44,176 bases of DNA from an uncultured Bacteroidia bacterium (GTDB lineage Bacteria; Bacteroidota; Bacteroidia; Bacteroidales; Prolixibacteraceae): NCBI GenBank assembly GCA_903902325.1, contig CAIUUO010000235.1, positions 1-44,176 of the forward strand. Direction: 5' to 3'. This document shows positions 33,676 to 42,874 of this stretch, in pieces. Every line of letters starts with the position of its first letter. Positions within the stretch are counted from its first letter, which is position 1. A program made the translations under genes and the position numbers. The notes beneath the pieces were generated by a model. It made no database searches. It saw nothing but the letters and a program-made list of their open reading frames with translations, and was not told the origin of the DNA.

Positions 33676-34245
33676 TTGTTAAGCGTGACCCAGTTAGAAG
33701 AGATCATATACAAATGTCGGGAGGAAAACAACGGAGCACAAACTGCGTTGTACCGCCTTTTCTCATCTAAGATGTATGGTGTCTGTCTGAGATATGCGAG
33801 GGATTCGTCTGAAGCAGAGGACATTCTGCAGGAAGGTTTTCTGAGGGTCTTTACCAAGATCAGACAATTTGAGTTTAAAGGTTCTTTCGAAGGTTGGATG
33901 AGGCGGATCATGGTCAATACGGCCCTGGAGAAATTCAGGAAGAACGACCGGCTCTATCCGGTAGAGGAGATGAGCATCTACGAAGCAACAAATTGGGTGG
34001 ATGAAACAATCTCTTCCATCACAGCAGATGATCTGCTTCGGATCATTCAGGAATTGCCTCCGAGGTACAGAATGGTTTTCAACCTTTATGCAATTGAGGG
34101 TTATTCGCATCTGGAAATTGGGGAAATGATGAACATCTCCGAAGGAACTTCAAAGTCAAACCTGTCGAGGGCAAGGATTATATTGCAGAAGAGTGTGGCT
34201 GAAAATTTTGGAAACGAGAAAAAATTGGTTAAAAAAGTGCTATGA
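33676..34245 (+). CDS. RNA polymerase sigma-70 factor, ECF-like
   Basis: A 189-residue sigma factor with region 2 (about 24-90: LYRLFSSKMYGVCLRYARDSSEAEDILQEGFLRVFTKI, then GWMRRIMVNTALEKFRK) and region 4 (about 125-180: LQELPPRYRMVFNLYAIEGYSHLEIGEMMNISEGTSKSNLSRARIILQK). Regions 1 and 3 are absent, as in ECF types. The frame begins at a TTG (33676); a GTG three codons later at 33685 is an equally good start. No ATG is present upstream. Its stop overlaps the ATG of the following membrane gene (ATGA), a typical sigma/anti-sigma arrangement. Its targets are unknown. Confidence 0.9.
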   Translation: MLSVTQLEEIIYKCREENNGAQTALYRLFSSKMYGVCLRYARDSSEAEDILQEGFLRVFTKIRQFEFKGSFEGWMRRIMVNTALEKFRKNDRLYPVEEMSIYEATNWVDETISSITADDLLRIIQELPPRYRMVFNLYAIEGYSHLEIGEMMNISEGTSKSNLSRARIILQKSVAENFGNEKKLVKKVL

Positions 34246-35606
34246 CAACGGAAAATCATCCTATTGATCAACTCTTTAAGGAGAAGTTGGGGAGTCTCGA
34301 AAAGAATCCTCCTGCTGGCCTTATGGATCAGATCAGCGCAAAGGTTGCCTTCCGGGGTAAAATCAGGCGAATGAACCAGGTTAAAACCGCTATCGGTATT
34401 GCTGCCGCCATGCTACTTATTATGATGGCAGGGTGGTATTCTATGGATCAGACCCGAATTGCAAAGAACCAGATGCCTCTGCAAATACCACAAATCAACA
34501 CTCCCGCGCTGGCGAAAACCAACCAAGAGTCCCTTGATATCAAACCAACTGTGAATCAAATAGCTGCCAATCAGCATACAATACAAACTACTCCTGCTAA
34601 GAATACATCCCTCCAATCGGCCAAACCCTCGAAAAGCCTGACAGTTCAGAAGAATAAAGTGGTATCAGCATCTGTTTCTGACGGAGCCAGTTTACTAGCA
34701 GCACAGACGGCCAGCAAGGAACCGTCTAAAGCAGCCAAACAGGAAGAAAATACAGTAAAAACAAAGGCGGCAGAAGAAAAAACAGTTGTCAAAGAAAAAA
34801 GCAAAACTGAATCTGGTTCAAACAATTTCCAGAAGAAAAATCCACCGCTCTATTTTGCAGATGCAGGCGTTGTCAAACAGACACCTTCCAGAGAATCAGG
34901 CAAGGGTAATTGGGGCATCACAGCCGAATTATCGCCATCTGTAGCCTCACAGAGTGTTTCCGGAGCGACGGCAAATACTACACAGCAGAGTACCGTGTCT
35001 GGCGGTATGCTCGCATCCTATCAGGTGAGCAAAAGGATAAAAGTAAGTTCAGGAATCAGGTTCTCCCAGATGAAGCAAGATACCCATACCTCGTACACCT
35101 TGAGCCAGACATCGGGTATCACCTATTTGCAACCTGTCGATAAAGCGGCAAACCTGGCGGGTGATGTCTCGCTTTATTTGCCTGCGGTTTCCAGCATTGT
35201 CTATTCAAACGGGATGAAAACCAATCCGACAGATAATTTCACTTCAGATATTGCCCAGGAATTGAAATATCTTGAAGTTCCCTTTCAGGCAACCTACAAG
35301 ATCATTGATACCTATTTGTCTGTGGGTGTGACTGGTGGTTTAAGTACCAATTTCCTGGTAGGAAACCATGCCATCATCACACAAAATGGAATAAATCTGT
35401 CAAATGGCAGTACCGGCAACGTCAGGGATATTCTTTTTTCAAGCTCGGCAGGTATCGAAGTTGGCTATGGATTGGCCAAGAACCTGATAATCACCATCGA
35501 ACCTCGTATAAAACAGTACCTCAATTCAGTCAGCAGCAACGACCAGGTCAATTACAAGCCAACTCAGATTGGTATTTTTACAGGATTGACATTCTCTTTC
35601 AATTAG
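34242..35606 (+). CDS. Inner-membrane-anchored protein with C-terminal outer-membrane-like barrel domain
   Basis: A 454-residue protein. Residues 1-47 are polar and probably cytoplasmic (FKEKLGSLEKNPPAGLMDQISAKVAFRGKIRRM). One hydrophobic segment lies at about 48-66 (VKTAIGIAAAMLLIMMAGW). Residues about 70-220 are a Lys/Ala/Gln/Ser-rich disordered linker. Residues about 222-454 alternate in the manner of an outer-membrane beta-barrel (PF13568 type) and end LTFSFN. The coupling to a sigma factor suggests that the short N-terminus is an anti-sigma domain, with the rest sensing an envelope signal. I have not seen an established anti-sigma motif in it, so that is inference. Such sigma/barrel pairs occur in other Bacteroidota. 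Confidence 0.75.
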   Translation: MTTENHPIDQLFKEKLGSLEKNPPAGLMDQISAKVAFRGKIRRMNQVKTAIGIAAAMLLIMMAGWYSMDQTRIAKNQMPLQIPQINTPALAKTNQESLDIKPTVNQIAANQHTIQTTPAKNTSLQSAKPSKSLTVQKNKVVSASVSDGASLLAAQTASKEPSKAAKQEENTVKTKAAEEKTVVKEKSKTESGSNNFQKKNPPLYFADAGVVKQTPSRESGKGNWGITAELSPSVASQSVSGATANTTQQSTVSGGMLASYQVSKRIKVSSGIRFSQMKQDTHTSYTLSQTSGITYLQPVDKAANLAGDVSLYLPAVSSIVYSNGMKTNPTDNFTSDIAQELKYLEVPFQATYKIIDTYLSVGVTGGLSTNFLVGNHAIITQNGINLSNGSTGNVRDILFSSSAGIEVGYGLAKNLIITIEPRIKQYLNSVSSNDQVNYKPTQIGIFTGLTFSFN

Positions 35607-36000
35607 GTCCAACGCTCAGTTCCCCGCACCTCCCTATTTCATCTGACCGTTCCCACGTTCCATCATTTTACCGTTTCATCAAATGAGATACAACATTGCG
35701 TCTCTGCAGTTCAATTTGCCAATTACCCTGTCATCCAACTCTATTTCAAATTCTTACTTCTTCACAAGGTGCAAACATCGCATTGCTGAATTGACACCCT
35801 TCGACTTCGCTCAGGAAAACCGTATTCGGACCCGTCCCATCGTAAATCAGCTCATCACCGAATTATCACATCAACTCAGCGGCACATTGTCGAATCGTCG
35901 AATTGTCGAATTAATAAAATTGATCGCTTAATCCTTTTGAGCGAAGAGCCGAAAGAAGTATCTTCGCAGATTAATCCGGTTCTTAATTCAGAAAGTAAAG
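35607..36000. repeat. Repeat-rich stretch before the MltD-like gene
   Basis: No gene is supported; the frame at 35683-35931 is made of repeats. CCCTTCGACTTCGCTCAGG at 35797-35815 is a variant of the palindromic repeat at 20318. 35846-35912 is an octamer-style array with AATTATCA, CAACTCAG and TCGAATCG units, the inverse of the array after ddl. Confidence 0.65.
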
Positions 36001-36957
36001 ATGAGTTTCAAAAACAAATTTTCTCTCCCAAAACTGGCCCTTTTCTTTTCGCTGAGTGCGATTTGTCTGATTTTCTGCGGACTGTTTATCAACTCCAGTC
36101 CTGTTAAGACAATGACTGCTGAAGTCGCCACCCGACAGTTCACTGTTCCCGTGGTGATACCTGAATCCCTGGAGTTTGCCGGAGAAAAGGTTTCGCTGAG
36201 CAATTTTGACGTACGCGAGGCGCTGGACAGGGAGCTTCTAGTAAACACTTATTTCCAATCGCAAACCATTTTGTACCTGAAAAAAGCCAGGAGGTATTTT
36301 CAGATGATTGAGCCCATCCTGAAGCAAAACAACATACCAGACGACTTCAAATACCTCTCCCTGGCAGAAAGCGGATTTCAGGAAAAAGTCACCTCCCCGG
36401 CAGGAGCTACGGGGTTGTGGCAACTGATGAAAAAGGCGGCAACCGAAAATGGCCTCGAAATCAACAATGAGGTAGATGAGCGATACAACATTGAAAAATC
36501 GACACAGGCAGCCTGCCGTTACCTCAATCATGCCTACCGAATGTACGGCAGCTGGATCATCGTGGCTGCCTCCTACAATGCAGGAATCAATGGAATCAAG
36601 CGACAGGCTGATTTTCAGGACAGTAGAAACTATTTTGACCTGTATCTCAATGAGGAGACTTCGAGGTATGTGTACAGAATTCTTGCCTTAAAACAAATTT
36701 TGGAAAATCCGGAGAAATACGGATTCAAGGTTAGTGAGGATGAAAAGTACCCTGTTCTCAGATACAAGGAAATCACACTTACCGGCAGCGTCAACAATCT
36801 GGCCGAGTATGCGCACAACAAAGGCGTCAATTACAAAATGCTGAAATATTTCAATCCCTGGTTAAGGCAGTCCTCACTCAAAAATCCTACCAGGAAGAGT
36901 TATCTGCTTAAAATTCCTGAAGTGGGTACCCGCTCGTTTGAGTTGGGAAACAAATGA
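36001..36957 (+). CDS. MltD-like lytic transglycosylase
   Basis: A 318-residue peptidoglycan-cleaving enzyme with a signal or anchor segment at about 12-31. The SLT domain (about 100-240) has the catalytic glutamate E123 in LSLAESGFQEK, the family motif SPAGATGLWQLMKKAA and AASYNAGINGIK. The C-terminal 60 residues (LTGSVNNLAEYAHNKGVNYKMLKYFNPWLRQ, then KSYLLKIP) resemble a LysM-like peptidoglycan-binding region. It cuts glycan strands to 1,6-anhydro ends during wall turnover. The stop overlaps the uvrA start in an ATGA, so the two genes are translationally coupled despite unrelated functions. Confidence 0.9.
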   Translation: MSFKNKFSLPKLALFFSLSAICLIFCGLFINSSPVKTMTAEVATRQFTVPVVIPESLEFAGEKVSLSNFDVREALDRELLVNTYFQSQTILYLKKARRYFQMIEPILKQNNIPDDFKYLSLAESGFQEKVTSPAGATGLWQLMKKAATENGLEINNEVDERYNIEKSTQAACRYLNHAYRMYGSWIIVAASYNAGINGIKRQADFQDSRNYFDLYLNEETSRYVYRILALKQILENPEKYGFKVSEDEKYPVLRYKEITLTGSVNNLAEYAHNKGVNYKMLKYFNPWLRQSSLKNPTRKSYLLKIPEVGTRSFELGNK

Positions 36958-39806
36958 ATCAGATTTACATGGAAGGCGAAGAATTAATTGTCGTAAGGGG
37001 TGCCCGTGAGCACAACCTGAAAAATATAAACATTTCCATTCCCCGCAACAAACTGACTGTCATCACCGGTTTGAGTGGCAGCGGGAAGTCTTCGCTTGCA
37101 TTCGACACCATCTATGCGGAAGGTCAGCGTCGTTACATCGAGACTTTTTCTGCCTATGCCAGAAGTTTCCTGGGCAATATGGAACGCCCCGATGTAGATG
37201 AGATCACAGGGCTGAGTCCGGTTATCTCGATAGAACAAAAAACCACCAACAAAAATCCGAGGTCTACGGTTGGTACGGTGACCGAAATATATGATTTTTT
37301 GCGTCTGCTGTACGCAAGAGCCGGCGAAGCCTTTTCCTACAATACCGGCGAAAAGATGGTCAAATACAGCGATGACCAGATCATTGAACTGATCATCGAA
37401 AATTACAGCAACAAACGAACCATCTTGCTTGCACCTGTCGTTATTGGCCGTAAGGGGCACTACCGTGAACTCTTCGAGCAAATTCGCAGGAGAGGATTCC
37501 TTCATGCAAGGATCGATGGTGTAATTACAGAGTTGACCCACGGGTACAAGGTCGACAGGTATAAGAGCCACAACATCGAAATGGTGATTGACAAACTGGT
37601 TGTGGAGGACAAGGACCGGAAACGACTGCGCGAATCCCTCGAAAGAGCCATGAAGCATGGTGAAGGCATCGTGATGATCCTCGATCCGGATACGGGCTCT
37701 GTGCGCTATTTCTCGCGTCACCTGATGTGTCCGACAACAGGGATCTCCTACAATGATCCCGCACCGCATAGCTTTTCATTCAATTCGCCCAAAGGGGCCT
37801 GCCAGACATGCAACGGACTTGGCATAATCAACGAAATTGACTTTGCAAAGATAGTTCCTGACCCAACACTGTCCATATCTCAGGGTGGTATCGCTCCATT
37901 GGGACCTTACAAAAACACGCTGATTTTCTGGCAACTCGAGGCATTGGCAGAAAAATACAATATCACGTTGAAAACGCCGGTAGGCGAGATCGATGAAGCC
38001 GTTTTGAACGCCATCCTGCATGGTACCGGGGAGCGCATCCAGCTCAAAAATTCACCCCTCGGCAGTTCGATCGATTATACCATGACCTACGAAGGCATTG
38101 TCAAATATGTAGTAAACGAAAAGAGCGACAACCTCTCAAAAAGTGCACAAAAATGGGCCGATTCGTTTCACAAGACCTGCATATGCCCGGAATGCAAAGG
38201 ACAAAGGTTGCAAAAAGAGCCGCTTCACTTTAAGATCGACGGGAAAAATATTGCTGAGCTGGCTCAGATGGATATCAGTGAACTCTCCCTATTCTTTACC
38301 GGAATCGGTGACAGGATGAGTGCCAGGCAGTTGCTGATTGCTGCAGAGGTGAACAAGGAAATTGTTACCCGACTCAGTTTCCTGCTGGATGTCGGATTGA
38401 ACTACCTATCGCTCGACAGGCCTTCGGCTACCTTGTCCGGAGGAGAGTCGCAGCGTATCCGCCTGGCTACCCAGATAGGCTCTCAGTTGGTCAATGTACT
38501 GTATATCCTGGATGAACCGAGTATCGGGCTGCATCACCGCGACAACCTCCGGTTGATCCGGTCGCTTCAGCAGCTCAGGGATACAGGAAATTCAGTTATC
38601 GTGGTGGAACATGACCGCGACATGATGATGGAGGCCGATTATCTGATCGATATGGGACCGCATGCCGGCCGTTTCGGTGGCGAGATCGTGGCATCAGGCA
38701 CACCTGCAGAAGTCCTCAAAATTGATACCCTCACCTCGCAATACCTGACAGGAAAAAAAGAAATTACAGTTCCATCTTTCAGGCGGGCGGGCAACGGGAA
38801 AATTCTGTCGCTGAAAGGTGCGTCGGGTAATAACCTCAAATCTGTGGATGCGGACTTCCCGCTGGGAAAATTTATTTGCATTACAGGAGTTTCGGGAAGT
38901 GGCAAATCAACACTGATCAACGAAACGCTGCTGCCCATCCTGAGCCAGCATTTTTACAAATCGCTGGATGATCCATTGCCCTATGGCTCAATTACCGGGA
39001 TTGATCATCTCGACAAAGTGGTACAGGTCGATCAGTCACCCATCGGAAGAACACCACGCTCCAATCCAGTTACGTACTGCGGCGTTTTTACCGAGATCAG
39101 GACGCTCTTTACCCTGTTGCCCGAAGCCAAAATCAGGGGTTACAAGCCGGGTCGCTTTTCCTTCAATGTGAAGGGCGGACGTTGTGAAGCCTGCGAAGGG
39201 GCCGGACTCAAGACCATCGAAATGAATTTCCTGCCGGATGTATATGTCCACTGTGACAAATGCAACGGAAGGCGGTACAACCGCGAAACCCTCGAAATCC
39301 GGTACAAGGGAAAATCCATCAGCGATGTGCTTGACATGACCATTCAGCAGGGAGTGACCTTCTTCGAGAACATTCCTGCCATCTCCCATAAATTGAAGAC
39401 CATCGAAGAGGTTGGCCTTGGATACATCACACTCGGCCAGGCTTCCACTACTTTGTCAGGAGGAGAAGCACAGCGCGTAAAACTGGCCACAGAACTGAGC
39501 AAACGGGATACCGGGCGCACCCTGTACATCCTCGATGAACCCACGACAGGCCTGCATTTCGAAGACATCAGGGTACTGCTTTGTGTACTCGACAAATTGG
39601 TCGAACGCGGCAATACGGTTATTGTCATTGAACATAACATGGAGGTGATCAAGATGGCCGACCACATCATCGACATTGGTCCCGAAGGAGGACGCGAAGG
39701 AGGAAGGGTACTTTGCTTCGGAACTCCGGAGGATATCGCGCAAAATGAAGAATCCTATACGGCGAAGTATCTAAAGGATGAACTTGAGAAGAAGGCTAAA
39801 GGATAA
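36954..39806 (+). CDS. uvrA: Excinuclease ABC subunit A
   Basis: A 950-residue nucleotide-excision-repair ATPase that scans DNA for damage and loads UvrB. Two ABC cassettes are present: Walker A GLSGSGKSSLAFD (39-51) and GVSGSGKSTLINE, signatures LSGGESQRIRLA and LSGGEAQRVKLA, and Walker B LYILDEPSIGLH and LYILDEPTTGLH. Zinc-finger cysteines appear in CQTCNG with CPECKG, and in CEACEG with CDKCNG. Length is typical. A second possible ATG is at 36969. The last residues KKAKG and the TAA stop lie within the GGCTAAA/GGATAAA heptamer array, so the C-terminal tail is repeat-derived. Confidence 0.97.
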   Translation: MNQIYMEGEELIVVRGAREHNLKNINISIPRNKLTVITGLSGSGKSSLAFDTIYAEGQRRYIETFSAYARSFLGNMERPDVDEITGLSPVISIEQKTTNKNPRSTVGTVTEIYDFLRLLYARAGEAFSYNTGEKMVKYSDDQIIELIIENYSNKRTILLAPVVIGRKGHYRELFEQIRRRGFLHARIDGVITELTHGYKVDRYKSHNIEMVIDKLVVEDKDRKRLRESLERAMKHGEGIVMILDPDTGSVRYFSRHLMCPTTGISYNDPAPHSFSFNSPKGACQTCNGLGIINEIDFAKIVPDPTLSISQGGIAPLGPYKNTLIFWQLEALAEKYNITLKTPVGEIDEAVLNAILHGTGERIQLKNSPLGSSIDYTMTYEGIVKYVVNEKSDNLSKSAQKWADSFHKTCICPECKGQRLQKEPLHFKIDGKNIAELAQMDISELSLFFTGIGDRMSARQLLIAAEVNKEIVTRLSFLLDVGLNYLSLDRPSATLSGGESQRIRLATQIGSQLVNVLYILDEPSIGLHHRDNLRLIRSLQQLRDTGNSVIVVEHDRDMMMEADYLIDMGPHAGRFGGEIVASGTPAEVLKIDTLTSQYLTGKKEITVPSFRRAGNGKILSLKGASGNNLKSVDADFPLGKFICITGVSGSGKSTLINETLLPILSQHFYKSLDDPLPYGSITGIDHLDKVVQVDQSPIGRTPRSNPVTYCGVFTEIRTLFTLLPEAKIRGYKPGRFSFNVKGGRCEACEGAGLKTIEMNFLPDVYVHCDKCNGRRYNRETLEIRYKGKSISDVLDMTIQQGVTFFENIPAISHKLKTIEEVGLGYITLGQASTTLSGGEAQRVKLATELSKRDTGRTLYILDEPTTGLHFEDIRVLLCVLDKLVERGNTVIVIEHNMEVIKMADHIIDIGPEGGREGGRVLCFGTPEDIAQNEESYTAKYLKDELEKKAKG

Positions 39807-39925
39807 AGTTTAAAGGCTAAAGTAAGGAACGCCACAATCAAAATCACTTCCTTTATTCTTTTTCTTTGTCAAGTCTATTGTGCGGGGTGAACTTTATCCT
39901 TTAAAATTTAGCCTTTAGCCTTCTT
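39789..39925. repeat. Inverted pair of GGCTAAA/GGATAAA heptamer arrays
   Basis: Arm one (39789-39823) contains the uvrA stop; arm two is 39890-39925. They are reverse complements with about three mismatches in 35. The 66-bp spacer has no gene. The same heptamer family occurs at 5329-5363 and 19925-19975. Confidence 0.88.
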
Positions 39926-39955
39926 TGTAATTAAAATAATATCTTCGTAAAAATT

Positions 39956-40225
39956 ATGAATAAGCCAGGTCCCATTATCATTGAGATGTTTTATACCCTA
40001 ACCTGCCCGAACTGCAGGATCATGAAAAGAATGCTGCAGGAGGTATTGCCTGGATTCGGCGATAAGTTCAAACTGGAAACCACGCTCGCAAATTTACCTG
40101 TCGGGATGGTAAGGACCATGAAACTGGGGATTTATGCTGTCCCAACGCTTTTGATTGACGATAAAATTGTTTACAGGGAAGTCCCTCTAAAACAAGATTT
40201 GATTAATAAACTTAAAACTTACTGA
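39956..40225 (+). CDS. Small thioredoxin-fold protein
   Basis: An 89-residue thioredoxin/glutaredoxin-like domain. It has the active-site motif CPNC (cysteines 17 and 20) after strand IIIEMFYTLT and a cis-proline in YAVPTLLIDDKIVYRE. There is no signal peptide, so it acts in the cytoplasm. The size and motif resemble the MJ0307-like or thioredoxin-3 small redox proteins. Partners are unknown. It lies two nucleotides before the small membrane protein gene, and both end at a strong terminator. They are probably one transcription unit, perhaps with the membrane protein as a partner. Confidence 0.85.
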   Translation: MNKPGPIIIEMFYTLTCPNCRIMKRMLQEVLPGFGDKFKLETTLANLPVGMVRTMKLGIYAVPTLLIDDKIVYREVPLKQDLINKLKTY

Positions 40226-40227
40226 GT

Positions 40228-40455
40228 ATGGAAGCAAAGAAAAAATTGAGATGTCCGCTGGGAGTACCGGGAGGTATTATCGCAGCAATAATTGGTTTGG
40301 GTGGTATCATTTGCAGCGCGATTTATTCCAACTGGCCGATGTTAGCCATATCTCTGGCTCTGTTCCTTATTGCAGGACCATTTGTTCGCATTACCATGAT
40401 GGTGCACGCTGCCAACGACCGCCTTGACGAACTGGAAAACAAAATCAACAAGTAA
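40228..40455 (+). CDS. Small membrane protein of unknown function
   Basis: A 75-residue protein with two hydrophobic segments (about 14-32, GGIIAAIIGLGGIICSAIY, and 35-58, PMLAISLALFLIAGPFVRI) and a charged C-terminal tail NDRLDELENKINK, which could be a short coiled coil. A basic N-terminus with one cysteine (KKKLRCPLG) precedes. I do not recognise the family. It is two nucleotides after the thioredoxin-like gene. Confidence 0.7.
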   Translation: MEAKKKLRCPLGVPGGIIAAIIGLGGIICSAIYSNWPMLAISLALFLIAGPFVRITMMVHAANDRLDELENKINK

Positions 40456-40470
40456 ATTTTGTGATGACAT

Positions 40471-40502
40471 AAAAAAACCACGACTACCATCGTGGTTTTT
40501 TT
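40471..40502. terminator. Rho-independent terminator
   Basis: A perfect stem of AAAAAAACCACGA with TCGTGGTTTTTTT closes a CTACCA loop. It lies 15 nt after the small membrane protein gene and ends the two-gene unit. Confidence 0.92.
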
Positions 40503-40558
40503 ATGTACCTGAAATAAAATAAGGATCATCCGGGTATGCATTGAAAATAAATTCTGAC

Positions 40559-40566
40559 TATTTTTG
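40559..40566 (+). promoter_or_regulatory. -7 element immediately before the nucleoside kinase
   Basis: TATTTTTG matches TAnnTTTG and ends 5 nt before the ATG at 40572, as in tdk. A weak ATTG is at 40540-40543. The implied transcript would be nearly leaderless; the weak -33 makes this less sure than for tdk. Confidence 0.4.
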
Positions 40567-40571
40567 ATTGT

Positions 40572-42236
40572 ATGAAAAACATTGAGATTTTCTGTATCAA
40601 TACCGGAACCAGCGATACTTTCCCGCTTGGGACCACACTATCAGAGATAGCAGCAAAGTTGGGGATTAAGCTGGAAGGTCCTGTTTGTGGAGCTTATGTC
40701 AATCACAGGGTAAAACCGATGGATTTCGAACTGGTCAAACCCAAGCAGGTTGAATTTTTTGATTACTCCAACCGCGATGGTCAGCGCATTTACCTCCGAA
40801 CCCTCTCCTTTATTTTTTATGTTGCAGTAAAAAACATCTGGCCTGATGCCAGACTGAAAATAGATCATGCCATCTCCAAGGGATATTATTGCAGTCTTGA
40901 AAATCTTGATCACCCGCTCAACGAAGAAGATATCTGGGAAATCAAGGAGGAGATGAATAGCATGATCACAAAGAATCTTCCGGTCGAACGCAAAACAATT
41001 ATGGCCGACAAGGCTGTTGAGCTATATGAAAAGGAAGGTCTTCCAAGAAAAGCTGAATTGTTTAAAGGTTACGGCAGATTGTACGCACCTATGTTTGAAC
41101 TGGATGGTCATTTTAATTTCTTTTATGGTCACCTGCTAAAAAACACCGGACAAGTCTCCAAATTTGGCCTTGAAAAATATTATGACGGGATGTTGCTCCG
41201 TTTTCCAAAACCAGGCAACATCGATGAACTCGAACCGGCCGTTGAACAAGATAAGCTTTTTGGCATTTTCAGGGAGCACAAGCAAAGAGCCAATATTTTA
41301 GGCGTTAGCGACATATCTCATCTCAATCAGATAAATGCTACTGCTGGAGCCGGGAATGTAATCAAAGTATCTGAGGCGCTGCATGAAAAGAAAATCGCCG
41401 AGATTGCAACCATTATTACAGAGAAACACGAAAAAGTAAATATCGTTCTGGTTGCCGGTCCGTCCAGTTCCGGGAAAACGACCTTCAGCAAGCGTCTGAG
41501 TGTTCAGCTCGCTGTCAACGGCCTTCATACCATACAAATCTCGCTGGATGATTTCTTTGTCGATCGCGAACATACGCCATTGGACGAAAATGGCGCCTAC
41601 GACTTTGAGGCGCTGGAGGCAATTGATATTCCTTTCTTCAATCAAATTTTACTTCAACTTCTCAACGGAGAACAGGTTGAATTGCCAAGATTTGATTTCC
41701 AGACTGGCACACGCATTTTCAGGGGGGACTTTATCCGGATGGAAAAGGACAATATCCTAATCATTGAGGGGATTCACGGACTCAACCCAGCATTGGTTCC
41801 CATGATTGATCCGGAGAATACCTATAAGATTTTCATATCTGCCCTCACCCAGATTTCCATAGACGAACACACCTATATACCGACCACGGATAACCGATTG
41901 TTGCGCCGCATGGTTAGGGATGCCAAATACAGGGGGCACAGCGCTTCAAGTACCATCAGGCAATGGCCGAGCGTTCGAAGGGGGGAGGACAAACATATTT
42001 TCCCTTATCAGGAAAATGCAGATATCATGTTCAATTCAGCATTGGTATATGAAATCGCCGTCCTGAAAAGGTACGCCAATTCCTTGCTCAAATCCGTGAA
42101 GGAAAATGAACCTGAATATGCCGAGGCCGTTAGATTGTTGATTTTTATCTCGTACTTCAATCTGATACCGGAAACGGAAATTCCGCCTACATCCGTTTTG
42201 AGGGAATTTTTGGGAGGTAGCAGTTTCGATTATTGA
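40572..42236 (+). CDS. TGS-domain nucleoside kinase (uridine kinase-like)
   Basis: A 554-residue protein. Residues about 1-65 are a TGS-like domain (FPLGTTLSEIAAKLGIKLEGPVCGAYVNHRVKP), and about 70-240 resemble the second additional domain of threonyl-tRNA synthetase (HAISKGYYCSL). The C-terminal half (about 285-500) is a phosphoribulokinase/uridine kinase domain with Walker A VAGPSSSGKTTFSKRL, the nucleoside-site region ISLDDFFVDREHTPLDENGAYDFEALEAID and IIEGIHGLNP. This architecture is standard in Bacteroidota and Firmicutes and is annotated as nucleoside kinase; the substrate is inferred. Its stop overlaps the convergent YceI gene by 7 nt. Confidence 0.9.
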   Translation: MKNIEIFCINTGTSDTFPLGTTLSEIAAKLGIKLEGPVCGAYVNHRVKPMDFELVKPKQVEFFDYSNRDGQRIYLRTLSFIFYVAVKNIWPDARLKIDHAISKGYYCSLENLDHPLNEEDIWEIKEEMNSMITKNLPVERKTIMADKAVELYEKEGLPRKAELFKGYGRLYAPMFELDGHFNFFYGHLLKNTGQVSKFGLEKYYDGMLLRFPKPGNIDELEPAVEQDKLFGIFREHKQRANILGVSDISHLNQINATAGAGNVIKVSEALHEKKIAEIATIITEKHEKVNIVLVAGPSSSGKTTFSKRLSVQLAVNGLHTIQISLDDFFVDREHTPLDENGAYDFEALEAIDIPFFNQILLQLLNGEQVELPRFDFQTGTRIFRGDFIRMEKDNILIIEGIHGLNPALVPMIDPENTYKIFISALTQISIDEHTYIPTTDNRLLRRMVRDAKYRGHSASSTIRQWPSVRRGEDKHIFPYQENADIMFNSALVYEIAVLKRYANSLLKSVKENEPEYAEAVRLLIFISYFNLIPETEIPPTSVLREFLGGSSFDY

Positions 42237-42772
42237 TAGGTTACCTTAAATTCAAGTTTGAAGTCGTCGTTGGTACTTATGCCCATCAAGGACGGCGGGT
42301 CAATTTTGAACTGTGTCATTTTTAGGCTGAAATCACCTGAAAATATTAGTTTATTACCCTCCTTTGTCAATTTCCCTTTCACTGCAACGGGCTGACTGAC
42401 TCCATGAAAGGTCATGTTCCCGGAGGAGGTGAAATCACTGCCGTCAATAGTCACTGAAGAGCTCACATAAGTGACACTTGGGTATTTCAACACCTCTGTA
42501 ACCTCCATCATGTGTGAATCACGATTGGCATTTTTACTGTCAAATGTGGATAATTTTGCAGAAACAGCCACCTGATAAATGGTGGTTTTTGCTTCATCCA
42601 TCAGGAGAATGGAGTTGATCTCCTTACTTTCACCCGTCCATTCATGCAGAGGATGCTTCATGGAGTAAACAATGGATGATTCCTCTTTTACAGCGTTGAC
42701 CTTGATCTTGTTCTGTGCAAAACCGCTGACAACCATCATCATGGCAATCATCAAAATACGAAATCTTTTCAT
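42230..42772 (-). CDS. YceI-family periplasmic lipid-binding protein
   Basis: A 180-residue secreted protein with a signal peptide ending SGFAQ (about residue 19). The rest forms the lipocalin-like YceI barrel: SSIVYSMKHPLHEWTGESKEI, a DSHMMEVTEVLKYPSVTYVSS segment, GNMTFHGVSQPVAVKGKLTKEGNKLIFSG and the final strand KLEFKVTYQ. YceI proteins bind isoprenoid-like molecules in the periplasm. The upstream minus-strand gene is cytochrome b561-like, the same pairing as yceI-yceJ in E. coli, although the 102-bp gap leaves an independent promoter possible. Confidence 0.88.
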   Translation of the reverse strand: MKRFRILMIAMMMVVSGFAQNKIKVNAVKEESSIVYSMKHPLHEWTGESKEINSILLMDEAKTTIYQVAVSAKLSTFDSKNANRDSHMMEVTEVLKYPSVTYVSSSVTIDGSDFTSSGNMTFHGVSQPVAVKGKLTKEGNKLIFSGDFSLKMTQFKIDPPSLMGISTNDDFKLEFKVTYQ

Positions 42773-42874
42773 GCGCTTTTTTATTCTGGTATACGATAAA
42801 AGAGGAAGGAAGGTTAATGCATTTTAATAACCCTTTTAAAACCTTAACGAATATTATGATTTACTGACAACCAG

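Noticed and set aside
35683-35931. 82-codon plus-strand frame before the MltD-like gene
   Set aside because: It translates a palindromic repeat and an octamer array; no coding signature.
37776-38021. Minus-strand open frames inside uvrA, murF-alr, dnaB and other genes
   Set aside because: They are antisense shadows of well-supported genes without any domain of their own.
42545-42553. DnaA box (TGTGGATAA) within the YceI gene
   Set aside because: It is a single site in coding sequence with no cluster; chance is sufficient.
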